Positions 9,678 through 20,298 are shown, counted from the stretch's first letter. The stretch: 34,142 bases of DNA from an uncultured Clostridium sp. (GCA_946548575.1 CAMNPT010000012.1:1-34142); one strand, 5' to 3'. A program made the numbers and translations. The notes: a model not told the origin generated them from the letters alone.

Positions 9678-12600
9678 TTAATTTGTTTTTACATAGCTTG
9701 ATGGCACAAAAGCTTGCCTTCCATCTGATAATATTATTCTAGACCATTGTACCCAATCTGAACCTTCATATCCTTTATATGTTGAGTCATCAATAACTGT
9801 TACTGGTGTATAATCTGGTAAATAGTCAACTTTACTAAATCCAGCTGTCGTACTAGGACCTGTTCTTACATTAAGTCCACCTGACTTCTCAGTTTTTACA
9901 TAAGCACTATAATTACATTTTATTTCATCATTTATTTGTTTTAAATATTCTCCAGACATATAACCTACTTTTCCATCTTTTGTTACTACATGTTGCCAAG
10001 TAGAATTTATTCCTCTTCTTACAGATAACAATATTGTTCCCTTGTCATATCTTGCAATAACTGTACTTGAAGTACTAGCTTCACTTCTTAATGCTAAACT
10101 AGAACTTTCTGTATTAACAATTACATTCATTGGGTATTCTTCACTATTTACAGAATCTGATGGTCTTGGAGATAAGGTAGAGCTCATACCTTCATATACT
10201 GGTATTATAAATGTTAAGTTTGAATCTACTTTACCTGCATTTATGTAATATCCTCTTAGCAAGTTTCCTTCACTATATGCTGCTGACAAGTTTTGCATAT
10301 ATTGGTGTGAATATAGAGATGTTCCATTAGTTGAATCAATATCAAATCTATTTTGATATAATGTATTTTGGTAATTGTCTAACCAATTTGTCTTTAGAAA
10401 ATCAATTCCACCTTCTAGGGCTTTTTCCATATTGTTCCAACCATAATATTTCGCTTTTGCCAAAGCATTTGCTATTACTTCGCTAGTACTATTTCCACTT
10501 GCTCCTATATTAAATGGATTATAATATGTATTTCCATCTCCACCATCCATTCCTTTACTAGTTGTTGAACCACTTTTTCCATTTTCTTGTATTAATCTAG
10601 AAATTATATAATATGGATTGACTCCCTTATTTCTACATGCTGTATCTATATCACATGCATAATTTTGTAAAAATGTTCCATTTACATTTATTTGTATTCC
10701 TGCTAATGAAACTGAACTTGATTCATATTTATTAGCATCTAAAAATTGAAATACATTACTATCATTTAGGAAGTTTCTTGGATCCATATAATATGCAATT
10801 GCTTTGTCAGATGCCCCATACCATCCTGTATCATAAGATTTTGTTCCACATACTGGGCATATCCATTCACTTCCTGATGAGGCTGGTACTAAATTTGCAT
10901 TATGTATTGAATATTCTCCATATACTGCACTGCTGAAGTTTAAGCCTGTATATAATAATTTAATTGTCCATGCTGGATGACTTGATTGAAGTTTATCTAA
11001 TAACTCTTTATATCCTGGATATTTTGCTGTATTAATGTTTGCATAATCTGATCCATTATGTGGATACGCATCAATATTTAGTTTAATTTGTATTGCACCT
11101 ATTTGTTTATTCTCTCCTGTTGTTCCAGCAATATTTCCATCACGCACCCAATCTTGCCAACCTGTTCCATTTATATAAACTCTATATTCTATGGAATATC
11201 CTTTTAATCCTTCTAGTTTTATTTTTATGGCTTCGATTGCATTACTTTGACCTGTAACACCTGTTTGTTCGTTATTTGATACACTATTCATCCAGCCTAT
11301 ATTTTGAACATGTGCTTGATATTTTATAGAAGCTCCATTAACTACATTTTCTAATTGTATTTTTATAGCTTCTAAATTATTCCCTGTAATTGAACCTGAT
11401 GTTTCTCCGTTTTTTACATAGTTTTCCCATCCTATACCAGATACATGTCCAATATATTTGACTTTTGGAACAACTGTATTTTCAGCTTTTACAATTCTTA
11501 GTTGCATTGCTTCAACTCTTAAACTCTGATTTACAGTTCCTGATATCATTTCGTTAGAAGCCCATTGTTGCCATCCTACATTTTGCACATGTGACTTATA
11601 TTCTACTATATATCCCTCCATACCTTCTAGTTTTATTTGTATAGCTTCTATTCTTTTTTCTTGTCCTGTTGTTCCTGCCTCTTCTCCATCTGTTTTCCAT
11701 TCTTGCCAACCTATATCTTGTACATGCGCTCTATATTTTATATGAACTCCTTCAGGTACATTAAGTAATTTTATTTTTAATGCCTCTATTCTATAAGCTT
11801 GTCCTGTTGTCCCTGAAATTCCTTCATCTTTATTCCAATCTTGCCATCCAATGTTTTGGACATGTGCTTGGTATTGTATATGAAGATTAGTATCAATATT
11901 AAAATTTTTGCTTTCTTCTGCTAATTTTGTGTTATTGACATATAACTCTATTTTTATTGTATGTTTTCCACTACTCAATATTGATCTATCTATGTCGAAT
12001 TTATATCCAGGTTTAGGATTTTCAATATTTGTTCCATAACCGTTTATTGAATTTAATATATCTGGTCTTTCAACATAAGAAATCAAACTAGAATCTATTT
12101 CTTTATCATCTACATATGCTTTTATATATGAATCTGAAACATTTGACATTTTCCATCCAGAAACACATAATTTTGTTATTTCATTATTATAATATGTACT
12201 CCCATCACTTGGAGTGTCTATACATAGCTTTCCTATCGTGTTTTTTTCTACTACTTTAATTTGTATAGCTTCAAGTCTTAATGCTTGTCCTGTTGTTCCT
12301 GCTAGTTCTCCATCTGTTTTCCAATCTTGCCATCCTATATTTTGTATATGAACTCTATACTTTATAGAATAATTGTTAGTGTTTTCTAGTTTTATTCTAA
12401 TAGCTTCAAGTCTTTTTGCTTGTCCTGTTGTTCCTGCTAATTCATCATCTGTTTTCCAATCTTGCCATCCTATATCTTGTATGTGAACTTGATATTTAAT
12501 GCTTAAATTAGAAGTATTATTTAAAATTTTTATATTAATTCCTTCAAGTCTTTTTGATTGTCCCGATGTTCCTGACATTTCTCCATTTTGCACATAATTT

Positions 12601-12743
12601 TGCCAGCCAACATCTTGTACATGAGTTCTGTAAGATATCTCTAGATTTTGATTTTCATTTGTTGCACATACTTTTGTAAAATAAATACAACTAAATAAAA
12701 AAATCAAAAAATATATTAGTATTTCTATTTTTTTCCCTTTCAT
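9678..12743 (-). CDS. Secreted ChW-repeat cell-wall hydrolase: 9 ChW repeats, Ig-like insert, endo-beta-N-acetylglucosaminidase (LytD/GH73-type) domain, SH3-like C-terminus (ORF open to 12764; start at 12743 preferred)
   Basis: Signal peptide MKGKKIEILIYFLIFLFSCIYFTKVCA; nine xYxxHVQxIGWQxWxxDGExAGTTGQxxRxEAIxIKL repeats; YMDPRNFLND...LIQENGKSG...YNPFNIGA; RSEASTSSTVIARYDKGTIL. Confidence 0.9.
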   Translation of the reverse strand: MKGKKIEILIYFLIFLFSCIYFTKVCATNENQNLEISYRTHVQDVGWQNYVQNGEMSGTSGQSKRLEGINIKILNNTSNLSIKYQVHIQDIGWQDWKTDDELAGTTGQAKRLEAIRIKLENTNNYSIKYRVHIQNIGWQDWKTDGELAGTTGQALRLEAIQIKVVEKNTIGKLCIDTPSDGSTYYNNEITKLCVSGWKMSNVSDSYIKAYVDDKEIDSSLISYVERPDILNSINGYGTNIENPKPGYKFDIDRSILSSGKHTIKIELYVNNTKLAEESKNFNIDTNLHIQYQAHVQNIGWQDWNKDEGISGTTGQAYRIEALKIKLLNVPEGVHIKYRAHVQDIGWQEWKTDGEEAGTTGQEKRIEAIQIKLEGMEGYIVEYKSHVQNVGWQQWASNEMISGTVNQSLRVEAMQLRIVKAENTVVPKVKYIGHVSGIGWENYVKNGETSGSITGNNLEAIKIQLENVVNGASIKYQAHVQNIGWMNSVSNNEQTGVTGQSNAIEAIKIKLEGLKGYSIEYRVYINGTGWQDWVRDGNIAGTTGENKQIGAIQIKLNIDAYPHNGSDYANINTAKYPGYKELLDKLQSSHPAWTIKLLYTGLNFSSAVYGEYSIHNANLVPASSGSEWICPVCGTKSYDTGWYGASDKAIAYYMDPRNFLNDSNVFQFLDANKYESSSVSLAGIQINVNGTFLQNYACDIDTACRNKGVNPYYIISRLIQENGKSGSTTSKGMDGGDGNTYYNPFNIGASGNSTSEVIANALAKAKYYGWNNMEKALEGGIDFLKTNWLDNYQNTLYQNRFDIDSTNGTSLYSHQYMQNLSAAYSEGNLLRGYYINAGKVDSNLTFIIPVYEGMSSTLSPRPSDSVNSEEYPMNVIVNTESSSLALRSEASTSSTVIARYDKGTILLSVRRGINSTWQHVVTKDGKVGYMSGEYLKQINDEIKCNYSAYVKTEKSGGLNVRTGPSTTAGFSKVDYLPDYTPVTVIDDSTYKGYEGSDWVQWSRIILSDGRQAFVPSSYVKTN

Positions 12744-12779
12744 TAGTATCACTCTCCAAAACAAAAATTTCCTATTTGT

Positions 12780-12808
12780 ATTTTATCATTACTAATAATT
12801 AAATTCAA
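12780..12808 (-). promoter_or_regulatory. Candidate promoter for the glucosaminidase gene (TTGAAT -17- TGA-TAAAAT)
   Basis: Minus strand TTGAAT (12803-12808), 17-nt spacer, TAAAAT (12780-12785) with a TG-type extension; downstream GGAGAG RBS before MKGKK. Confidence 0.5.
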
Positions 12809-12822
12809 TACTTTTCAGACAA

Positions 12823-12860
12823 AAAAAAATTAGAATTTTTTACAAAATTCTAATTTTTTT
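12823..12860 (-). terminator. Perfect 17-bp stem-loop terminator after the GH25 gene
   Basis: aaaaaaattagaatttt-ttac-aaaattctaattttttt. Confidence 0.85.
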
Positions 12861-12861
12861 A

Positions 12862-12930
12862 TTATTTTTCAACTATACATATAATTATCATTGCAAATAT
12901 AATTAAACCTAAAGATTTTATTTTTTTCAT
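12862..12930 (-). CDS. Possible 22-aa hydrophobic peptide MKKIKSLGLIIFAMIIICIVEK
   Basis: ATG...TAA immediately after the GH25 stop and abutting the terminator; signal/TM-like composition; only a weak RBS (AGAAG). Confidence 0.3.
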   Translation of the reverse strand: MKKIKSLGLIIFAMIIICIVEK

Positions 12931-12943
12931 TTGTTATACTTCT

Positions 12944-15851
12944 CTAGTATTTTTTATAACCTTCATTCAAATCAACGCTTGTACTTATTCCTGATACTAA
13001 ACCGGAAGAAGTATATTGCCACATTGTATAGCTATACTTATAATCACTTTTTTGGTTACTGCTTCCTGTATAATGTGCAAGCCAGGTTTCATATGGTGCA
13101 AGTCTATTTACTTCTAAATTATTATATAGCCAATTTCTACTAGCATATACCATAGGTATATATCCATTATTTTTTACCTGATTACAAAATGCTACTGCAA
13201 CATTAGTTCTAAGTGCTTGGTCCAATCCATCTGCTCTTCCATCTCTGTTATCTGCACCTGAAATTTCAGAGTCTATAGCTATTGGATAAGTAATATTATA
13301 TTGTCTTGCTATATTAGTTACATAATTTGCCTCTTCAATACCTTCTGCAATAGATACTGCTTGACTAAAGAAATATAACCCAACTTTTATACCATTTGAT
13401 AATGCTCCTGTTATGTTTTTTCTGAATTTTGCGTCTTCTACAATTCTACCTGTTCTATATCCTCTATATCCACATCTTATCATCGCAAATTGTACTCCTG
13501 CATTTTTTACTGCTTGCCAATTAATATCATTATTAAATTCCGATACATCTATACCAAAATATTTTCTATAATATTTAGAGACTAATCTTATTTGTATTGC
13601 TTCTATTCTTTTGCTTTTTCCTGTTGTTCCTGCCGTTTCGCCGGTCAATCATCCAACTACTCCATCCATAATCTTGAATATGTACTCTGTATTCTACAGT
13701 ATATTCATCTAATCCTTCTAATTTTATTTGAATTGCTTCTATTCTTTTTCCTGATTCTGTAATTCCTGCTGTAGATCCATTAGACTGCCATCCTTGCCAT
13801 CCTATATCTTGCAAATGGGTTCTATATAGTATTTTAGCATTTGATTTTACATCTAATAGTTTGATTTGCATTGCTTCTATTCTTTTTGCCTCTCCTTCAG
13901 TTCCTGAAGTAAAACTTTCTGCTGTTTCATCTTGCCATCCTATATTTTGAACATATGAATTGTATGATACTTCTGGTTCTAATGTTTCTGTACCTACATA
14001 TATGATTCTAATCTGAATCGCTTCTATTTTTCTTGCTTGACGAGTTGTTCCCGCTATTTCTCCATTTTTTCTCCACTTTTGCCAGCCATATCCAGATATA
14101 TGTACTCTATATTCAACACTATATCCGTCTAAATTTTCTAATTTTATTTTTATCGCTTCTATACTATTAGATTTCCCTGTTGTTCCTGCTTGTTCATTAT
14201 TTGATACCCAATTTTGCCATCCAAAATTAGAAACATGCGCTTGATATTTTAAATTACTTTCTTTAGTTGTTCCTTTCAAATTAAGCTTTAATGCTTCAAT
14301 TCCTTTAGCTTGTCCTGTTGTTCCTGCTATTTTATCTTCTTCAACACTGTTCTGCCAGCCTATGTTTTGAACATGTGCTTGGTAATCTATAGTTGGTTCT
14401 ATTACTTTTTCTTCTTCTTTAATAATCTTTATTTGTATAGCTTGGATTGCCAAACCTCTTCCTGTTGTTCCTGATACTTCTCCATTATGTTTCCATTTTT
14501 GCCAACCTAACCCCTGTATATATGTTCTATATTCTACAATATATCCTTCCATTTTGTTTAATTCAATTTTTATTGCTTCAATTCCTTTGTTCTCACCCGT
14601 TGTTCCAGCTTCTTCTCCATTTTGTTTCCAATCCATCCATCCATAGCCTTGTGCATGGACTTGATATCTTAAAGTTGCTTCTTTTACTATTTCTTCTGAT
14701 GTTCCCAAAGATATTTTAATTGCTTCAATTCTCTTATTATTGTCAACTGAACCAGATATATCTCCATCTATTTTTGAATATCCTTTTTCCCAACCATAAT
14801 CTTGTATATGAGAATTATATTTCACATTACTTGTTGGTTCTACTATTTGTGTTATATTCACTTGTAATTCATTTTGTATTCCATCAATATCTTTTACTAT
14901 AACTTTATATTTATCGTTTACATCATATACTTTTGAATAGCTTAATTTATCATCACTTAAATTCCATGTATTATCATTGACATAACTTAACTCTTTGTCA
15001 GATTCAATAGTAGCTCTTTCAGTGTTATTGCTTGGATTATATATAGTATTAACTTTTATATTAGGAGTTTTTACTATTTTTATTTGTATAGCTTCTACTC
15101 TTAATCCTCTACCTTCTGTTCCTGATATTTCCCCATTATTTACCCAGTCTGTCCAACCTATAGATTCTACATGAGTTCTATATAATACAGAATACCCATC
15201 TAAATTTTCTAGTTTTATTTTTATAGCCTCTACCCTTTTACTTTTTCCTGTTGTTCCTGCAATTTCTCCATCATGTTTCCAACCCATCCATCCATAGTCT
15301 TGTACATGAACTTTATATTTTATACTAGAATTTTCTGGTATTTCTTCATGATTTCCTAAAATTATTTTTATAGCTTCTATCCTTTTACTTTCTCCTTCTG
15401 TCCCTGAAATATTCCCGTCAGCCTTTGAATATTCTTCTTCCCATCCATATCCTTGTATATGAGAACTGTATTCTACTTTTGTTTTTTTTTCAATATTATT
15501 TACTTCTTCTTTGTCTGTTCTTGTTTCTTCGTTTTCTTGAATTTGATTATTTTGTTTATCTTCTATTTTTCGCGTTTCTTCTTTTTCATATATTTCTTCT
15601 ATTTCATCTTTTTCTTCTTTTTCATTAATGGTTTGTTTATTTTCTTGTTGGCTATTTAATTCTTCCTCTTGTTTAATATCATCTTCATCAGTAACTACTT
15701 CTTCATCTTCTTTTTCGTCAAAATCTTCTAATACCGTCTCATTATTCATTTTCTCTTCAATATTTTCTTCTGCTATCACTATATTTGGAATTATTATATT
15801 TATTATGAACACAAAAAATATTATGATTGCTGTAATCTTATATACCTTCAT
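12944..15851 (-). CDS. Secreted ChW-repeat GH25 lysozyme in two frames (13575..15851 then 12944..13648) joined by an apparent +1 frameshift at 13641-13643: signal peptide, acidic linker, 12 ChW repeats, GH25 domain
   Basis: Upstream ORF breaks inside ChW repeat 12 (YRVHIQDYGWSSWMID|RRNGR...); the other frame supplies GETAGTTGKSKRIEAIQIRL and then KYFGIDVSEFNNDINWQAVKNAGVQFAMIRCGYRG (GH25). Confidence 0.9.
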
Positions 15852-15874
15852 TTTTATTTTTCTCCTTTTCTAAA

Positions 15875-16978
15875 TTATTCAATTATTTCTATCAATTTAA
15901 ATGCTGACTTTATAACATCATCCATATCATAATACTTATATTCTGCAAGTCTTCCTCCAAAATAAACATTTTTCTCTTTGCTAGCTAATTTTTTATATTT
16001 TTCTGCTAATTCATTATTTTTGTTGTCATTTATTGTATAGTATTTTTCCATTCCTTCTTCATAGTCTGATGGATATTCATAAGTTACAACTGTTTTTGGA
16101 TTATCTTCTATATACTCAAAATGTTTGTGTTCAATTACTCTTGTATAATCCACTTCATGTCCTGTATAGTTCACAACAGCATTTCCTTGAAAGTTATCTT
16201 TATCATATATCTTATTTTCAAATCTTAATGACCTATATTCAAGTTTTCCTAATTTATAATCATAGAATTCATCAATAGCTCCTGTATATATTATTTTTTC
16301 GGCATATTCTCGTAATTCTGGATATTTAAAAAAGTCTTTATTTAATTCTACATCTACTTCTTTTAACATTTCTTTTATAAGTTTAGTATATCCTCCAATT
16401 GGAATTCCTTGATATTTATCATTAAAATAATTATTATCATAATTTAATCTAACAGGCAGTCTTTTTATTATAAATGCTGGTAATTCATTACAACTTCTAT
16501 TCCATTGTTTTTCTGTATATCCTTTTATTAATTTTTCGTAAATAGTTCTTCCAACTAAAGAAATAGCTTGTTCTTCTAAATTACTTGGTTCTCCTTTTAT
16601 TTCTTTTCTTTCTTCATTAATATGTCTCATTGCATCATCAGGTGTAAAAACATCATTCCAGATTTTTGCAAAAGTATTCATATTAAAAGGCATATTATAT
16701 ACTTCATTACCTATTCTCGCTATTGGACTATTGGTATATCTATTAAATTCTACAAATGAATTTACATATTCCCATACATCCTTATAATCTGTATGAAAAA
16801 TGTGTGCTCCATACTTATGAACATTAATTCCTTCGATGTTTTCCGTATAAATATTTCCTCCAACATTAGATCGTTTATCTATCACTAATACTCTTTTTCC
16901 CTTTTTATTTAATAGATTCGCACAAGTTGCTCCAAATAGTCCTGATCCAACAATTAAATAATCATATTTTTTCATCAT
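15875..16978 (-). CDS. glf: UDP-galactopyranose mutase
   Basis: YDYLIVGSGLFGATCANLLNKKGKRVLVIDKRSNVGGNIYTE, HKYGAHIFHT, YTEKQW, FGGRLAEYKYYDMD. Confidence 0.96.
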   Translation of the reverse strand: MMKKYDYLIVGSGLFGATCANLLNKKGKRVLVIDKRSNVGGNIYTENIEGINVHKYGAHIFHTDYKDVWEYVNSFVEFNRYTNSPIARIGNEVYNMPFNMNTFAKIWNDVFTPDDAMRHINEERKEIKGEPSNLEEQAISLVGRTIYEKLIKGYTEKQWNRSCNELPAFIIKRLPVRLNYDNNYFNDKYQGIPIGGYTKLIKEMLKEVDVELNKDFFKYPELREYAEKIIYTGAIDEFYDYKLGKLEYRSLRFENKIYDKDNFQGNAVVNYTGHEVDYTRVIEHKHFEYIEDNPKTVVTYEYPSDYEEGMEKYYTINDNKNNELAEKYKKLASKEKNVYFGGRLAEYKYYDMDDVIKSAFKLIEIIE

Positions 16979-17136
16979 TAATTTTCCTTTCTAGGTTTAT
17001 TATTTTTTACTCTTTCTATTATTCCAATTATAAATTCATCACGCATTATAGTCAAAATAATGAAATAAGATATAACACCAATTAATATTTGTAACATTAA
17101 GCTTATAAATAATGTTGTATTGATCATATTTACCAT
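16978..17136 (-). CDS. Small 52-aa membrane protein MVNMINTTLFISLMLQILIGVISYFIILTIMRDEFIIGIIERVKNNKPRKEN
   Basis: Open frame filling the gap between a GT and glf; stop overlaps the glf start (TAATG). Below the 60-aa cut-off of the supplied track. Confidence 0.55.
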   Translation of the reverse strand: MVNMINTTLFISLMLQILIGVISYFIILTIMRDEFIIGIIERVKNNKPRKEN

Positions 17137-17162
17137 TTCAAAGATTTTTTCATGATAATCTC

Positions 17163-18050
17163 CTATTTTTTTCCTGGTTGATATTTTTCGTTTTTTCCCA
17201 TTTTATCTTTTATTCCGTCTTTTAAAGCATCTTTTATTAATTGAGCATCATATTTTTTTCCTCTAAATAGAGCTAAAAATATTTTTAATCTTAAATAAAA
17301 GCAATATTTTTTTAAGTTGTATTTTGAAAAATATGTTTTATATATTACAATTCTATTTCTATAACCATAATAATTTTTCCATTCAAGCTTATTATTCTTA
17401 ACATTTATCGTTGTTTTATGGTTTAAAAATGCAGAATTAATATTTCTGATTTTTCCAATTTTAATCATCCTTAGACTATATTCACAATCGTCATACCATA
17501 TAAAGAAGTCTTTTCTTGGCAATCCAATTTCTTTTATCAAACCTTTTTTTATAAATATTCCACAAAATGTAGAAACTTCATAATCAAAAAATGGTTTATC
17601 ATATTCTTCAGGTTTGCTAGATCCAACAGTAAATCCTTTTTTTAGATGACTCCTATGATTGTACTGTATTTGATTATTTGTTTTTACAGTTCCAGAATAT
17701 GCAACAATATTCTCTTCTTTTTTTTCCATTTCTGCATTAATATTTTTATTAAAGTCTTTATCAATTATTGCATCATCATCAATTAATAAAACATAATCAA
17801 GTTCTTCATTCTGTGTTTTCTTTAATCCTTCATAAAATCCACCTGATCCACCTTTATTTTCTTCTAGATTAATAATTCTTAAATTTTTAATATCATTCAA
17901 AGTACTAAGATATTCCTTTGTACCATCTGTACTTGCATTATTTATTATATAAATTTTTTCAAACTCCTTTGTTTGATTAACACATGCATTAATACATTCT
18001 TTTAACAAATTTAATCTATTATATGTTACAATTACTACTCCTAATTTCAT
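17163..18050 (-). CDS. GT2 glycosyltransferase (GlfT2/galactofuranosyl- or rhamnosyltransferase-like)
   Basis: LGVVIVTYNRLNLLKECI, NNASTDGT, LLIDDDAIID, FFIWYDDCEYSLR. Confidence 0.87.
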   Translation of the reverse strand: MKLGVVIVTYNRLNLLKECINACVNQTKEFEKIYIINNASTDGTKEYLSTLNDIKNLRIINLEENKGGSGGFYEGLKKTQNEELDYVLLIDDDAIIDKDFNKNINAEMEKKEENIVAYSGTVKTNNQIQYNHRSHLKKGFTVGSSKPEEYDKPFFDYEVSTFCGIFIKKGLIKEIGLPRKDFFIWYDDCEYSLRMIKIGKIRNINSAFLNHKTTINVKNNKLEWKNYYGYRNRIVIYKTYFSKYNLKKYCFYLRLKIFLALFRGKKYDAQLIKDALKDGIKDKMGKNEKYQPGKK

Positions 18051-18065
18051 TTTTTTCCTCCATTT

Positions 18066-19049
18066 CTATAATTTACTATATATATATATTAATAATTTTG
18101 CCAAATGTATCTTATGAAGTATCATAAATACTTTTACCATAAATCTAACCTTAAAAATCTCACCTTTAGGTCTACTAAATTTAACAAAATTATTTTTTTT
18201 ATAACCTATAAATCTGTCTTCTAACCAATTAAATAATTCGTCATATGCCATTGATATTTCTTTATATTTTAATTTTTTGGTTGAAAATGAAAGAATCCAA
18301 AAAATATATCTTATAAAATGATATTCCAATATTTCATAATTATTTTTAAGTATATTTTTTTCTTCCAATATATTGTAACAACTATTTAATAAATTTGATA
18401 TTTGCAAGTTCATAATGTTTTTTTGTTTGCTATTTGAAACACTTTCATCATTAAAAAACCAATTATATCCTACATAATCTAGAATTTTTATTTTATTACT
18501 AATTAACATTGCTTGTAGGTTAAAGAAAATATCTTCTCCAATGTTAATAGATAAAAACTCTATTTCATTATCTATTAAATATGACTTTTTATATATTTTT
18601 GCCCAAGGAGCTAAAATCATAAATTTTGACCACTCTGTGTCTTTTAGTTTCATTTTTTTTATAACTTTATCTTTTGAATTTGTTCTTCTATATCCAGATA
18701 TAACTACATCATAATTGTCACTATCGTCTAACGAACCTATTAAAGTTTCTAGGTATTTTTCATCTATAAAATCATCATTATCAATGAATGCAATATAATC
18801 TCCATTAGCTCTTTTTATTGCTTCATTTCTTGTCGTTGCTACTCCTTTATTTTTTTGTTCTATAGCTATGATTTTATTAGGATATTTTTTTTTGTAACTA
18901 TTTATGATTTGTTGAGATTTATCTTTTGATCCATCATTTATTATTTGAATCTCAAAATCTTGAAATGTTTGATTTAAAATACTTTCAATACATCTTCCAA
19001 TATATTTTTCTGAATTATATACTGGTATTATTATCGTAACTTTATTCAT
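18066..19049 (-). CDS. GT2 glycosyltransferase
   Basis: VTIIIPVYNSEKYIGRCIESILNQTFQDFEIQIINDGSKDKS, FIDNDDFID. Confidence 0.9.
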   Translation of the reverse strand: MNKVTIIIPVYNSEKYIGRCIESILNQTFQDFEIQIINDGSKDKSQQIINSYKKKYPNKIIAIEQKNKGVATTRNEAIKRANGDYIAFIDNDDFIDEKYLETLIGSLDDSDNYDVVISGYRRTNSKDKVIKKMKLKDTEWSKFMILAPWAKIYKKSYLIDNEIEFLSINIGEDIFFNLQAMLISNKIKILDYVGYNWFFNDESVSNSKQKNIMNLQISNLLNSCYNILEEKNILKNNYEILEYHFIRYIFWILSFSTKKLKYKEISMAYDELFNWLEDRFIGYKKNNFVKFSRPKGEIFKVRFMVKVFMILHKIHLAKLLIYIYSKL

Positions 19050-20289
19050 TAATCTTCTCCTTATATAAAATTTTTTTTAATTTTATATTAGTATAAACAA
19101 CATATATTAAACAATGTAAAGACATAATTCCAAAATAAGCCCATATAGCTCCATCTAAATTCCAATTGTTGGTTAATATATCCGATGTTATATTGGCAAA
19201 TATTGAAATTAATATATATATTATAAATTGTGAAAATGTTACTCTTACTGTTGTTAATACCGATGAGTAAATCATTCCTATTGTATACAAAGTAGAAGCT
19301 ATAATAATGGTTAATAATGCTAATTTATACATACTTAAATTTAATCCATAAATCATTCCTAACACTTGGGTTCCTAAAAAATATGCTAAAATCGATGAAA
19401 TAATTCCAAATCCAATTATTATAAGTATTATTTTTAATAATAATTTTTTTAGTTTCTTCAAATCCTTTTTTTCATAAAGATTTAAAATTTGATTTAGAAA
19501 AGGATGAGTTAAGAATTGTGATACCAAACCAATTACTGTAGCAGGCATTACAACAATTCCAAATATAGTTTGTAAATCACTTTCCAAATATTTATCTATA
19601 GCATATTTAGGTGCATTTAATATATATATTCCTAAAAATGATATTGCAAATGTAAAAAATCCCAATTTAAATATATTTAACACATATGTTTTATTTGCTT
19701 TAGTTTTAAAATCAATATACTGTTTACTCTTTTTATAATCATAAAAAATAATTACTATTAACCATACGATTATACTTGAAATAATTGCAATAAATAAACT
19801 TTGTGTAAAATAATCCATAATAATAAATGTTACCACAGATAAGACAGATTTTATAAATAATGATTTTCCAACATTGTCTAATCTTTCATTCTTATGAAGA
19901 ATTCCATAAATGACTTCACTAAATGCTTCTAAAGATTTATAAAATGTTAGTAATAAAAATATAATTGTTTTATACCAATCATATTTTTTTATTAAACAAA
20001 ATATAAAAACTAATATATTCATTAAAAAGACAGTAATTAATCTATTAATTATATAATCTTTATGTGTAATCTCTTTATTGGGTTCTGTAACTTGATAAAT
20101 TCTTCCAGCATATATTCCTATAACATATAAAATACATGCAGTTGCATAAGCTATTGTAAATATTCCTGCATTATCTACACCATTTATCCTAGTTACAGCT
20201 ATCATGAAAAACAATGAATTAAAAGCATTAAATCCTGTTCCTAAAATATTCCATATAAATTCTTTTTTAAACTGCTTAGTTTCTTCCAT
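19042..20289 (-). CDS. Polytopic polysaccharide flippase, Wzx/MOP superfamily-like
   Basis: Multi-TM protein starting FIWNILGTGFNAFNSLFFMIAVTRINGVDNAGIFTIAYA, typical O-unit flippase N-terminus. Confidence 0.82.
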   Translation of the reverse strand: MEETKQFKKEFIWNILGTGFNAFNSLFFMIAVTRINGVDNAGIFTIAYATACILYVIGIYAGRIYQVTEPNKEITHKDYIINRLITVFLMNILVFIFCLIKKYDWYKTIIFLLLTFYKSLEAFSEVIYGILHKNERLDNVGKSLFIKSVLSVVTFIIMDYFTQSLFIAIISSIIVWLIVIIFYDYKKSKQYIDFKTKANKTYVLNIFKLGFFTFAISFLGIYILNAPKYAIDKYLESDLQTIFGIVVMPATVIGLVSQFLTHPFLNQILNLYEKKDLKKLKKLLLKIILIIIGFGIISSILAYFLGTQVLGMIYGLNLSMYKLALLTIIIASTLYTIGMIYSSVLTTVRVTFSQFIIYILISIFANITSDILTNNWNLDGAIWAYFGIMSLHCLIYVVYTNIKLKKILYKEKINE

Positions 20290-20298
20290 TTTTTCTCC

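Noticed and set aside
9678-15851. DNA-level direct repeats in the ChW genes as mobile or recombination elements
   Set aside because: Explained by protein-level ChW repeats; no independent terminal structure seen.
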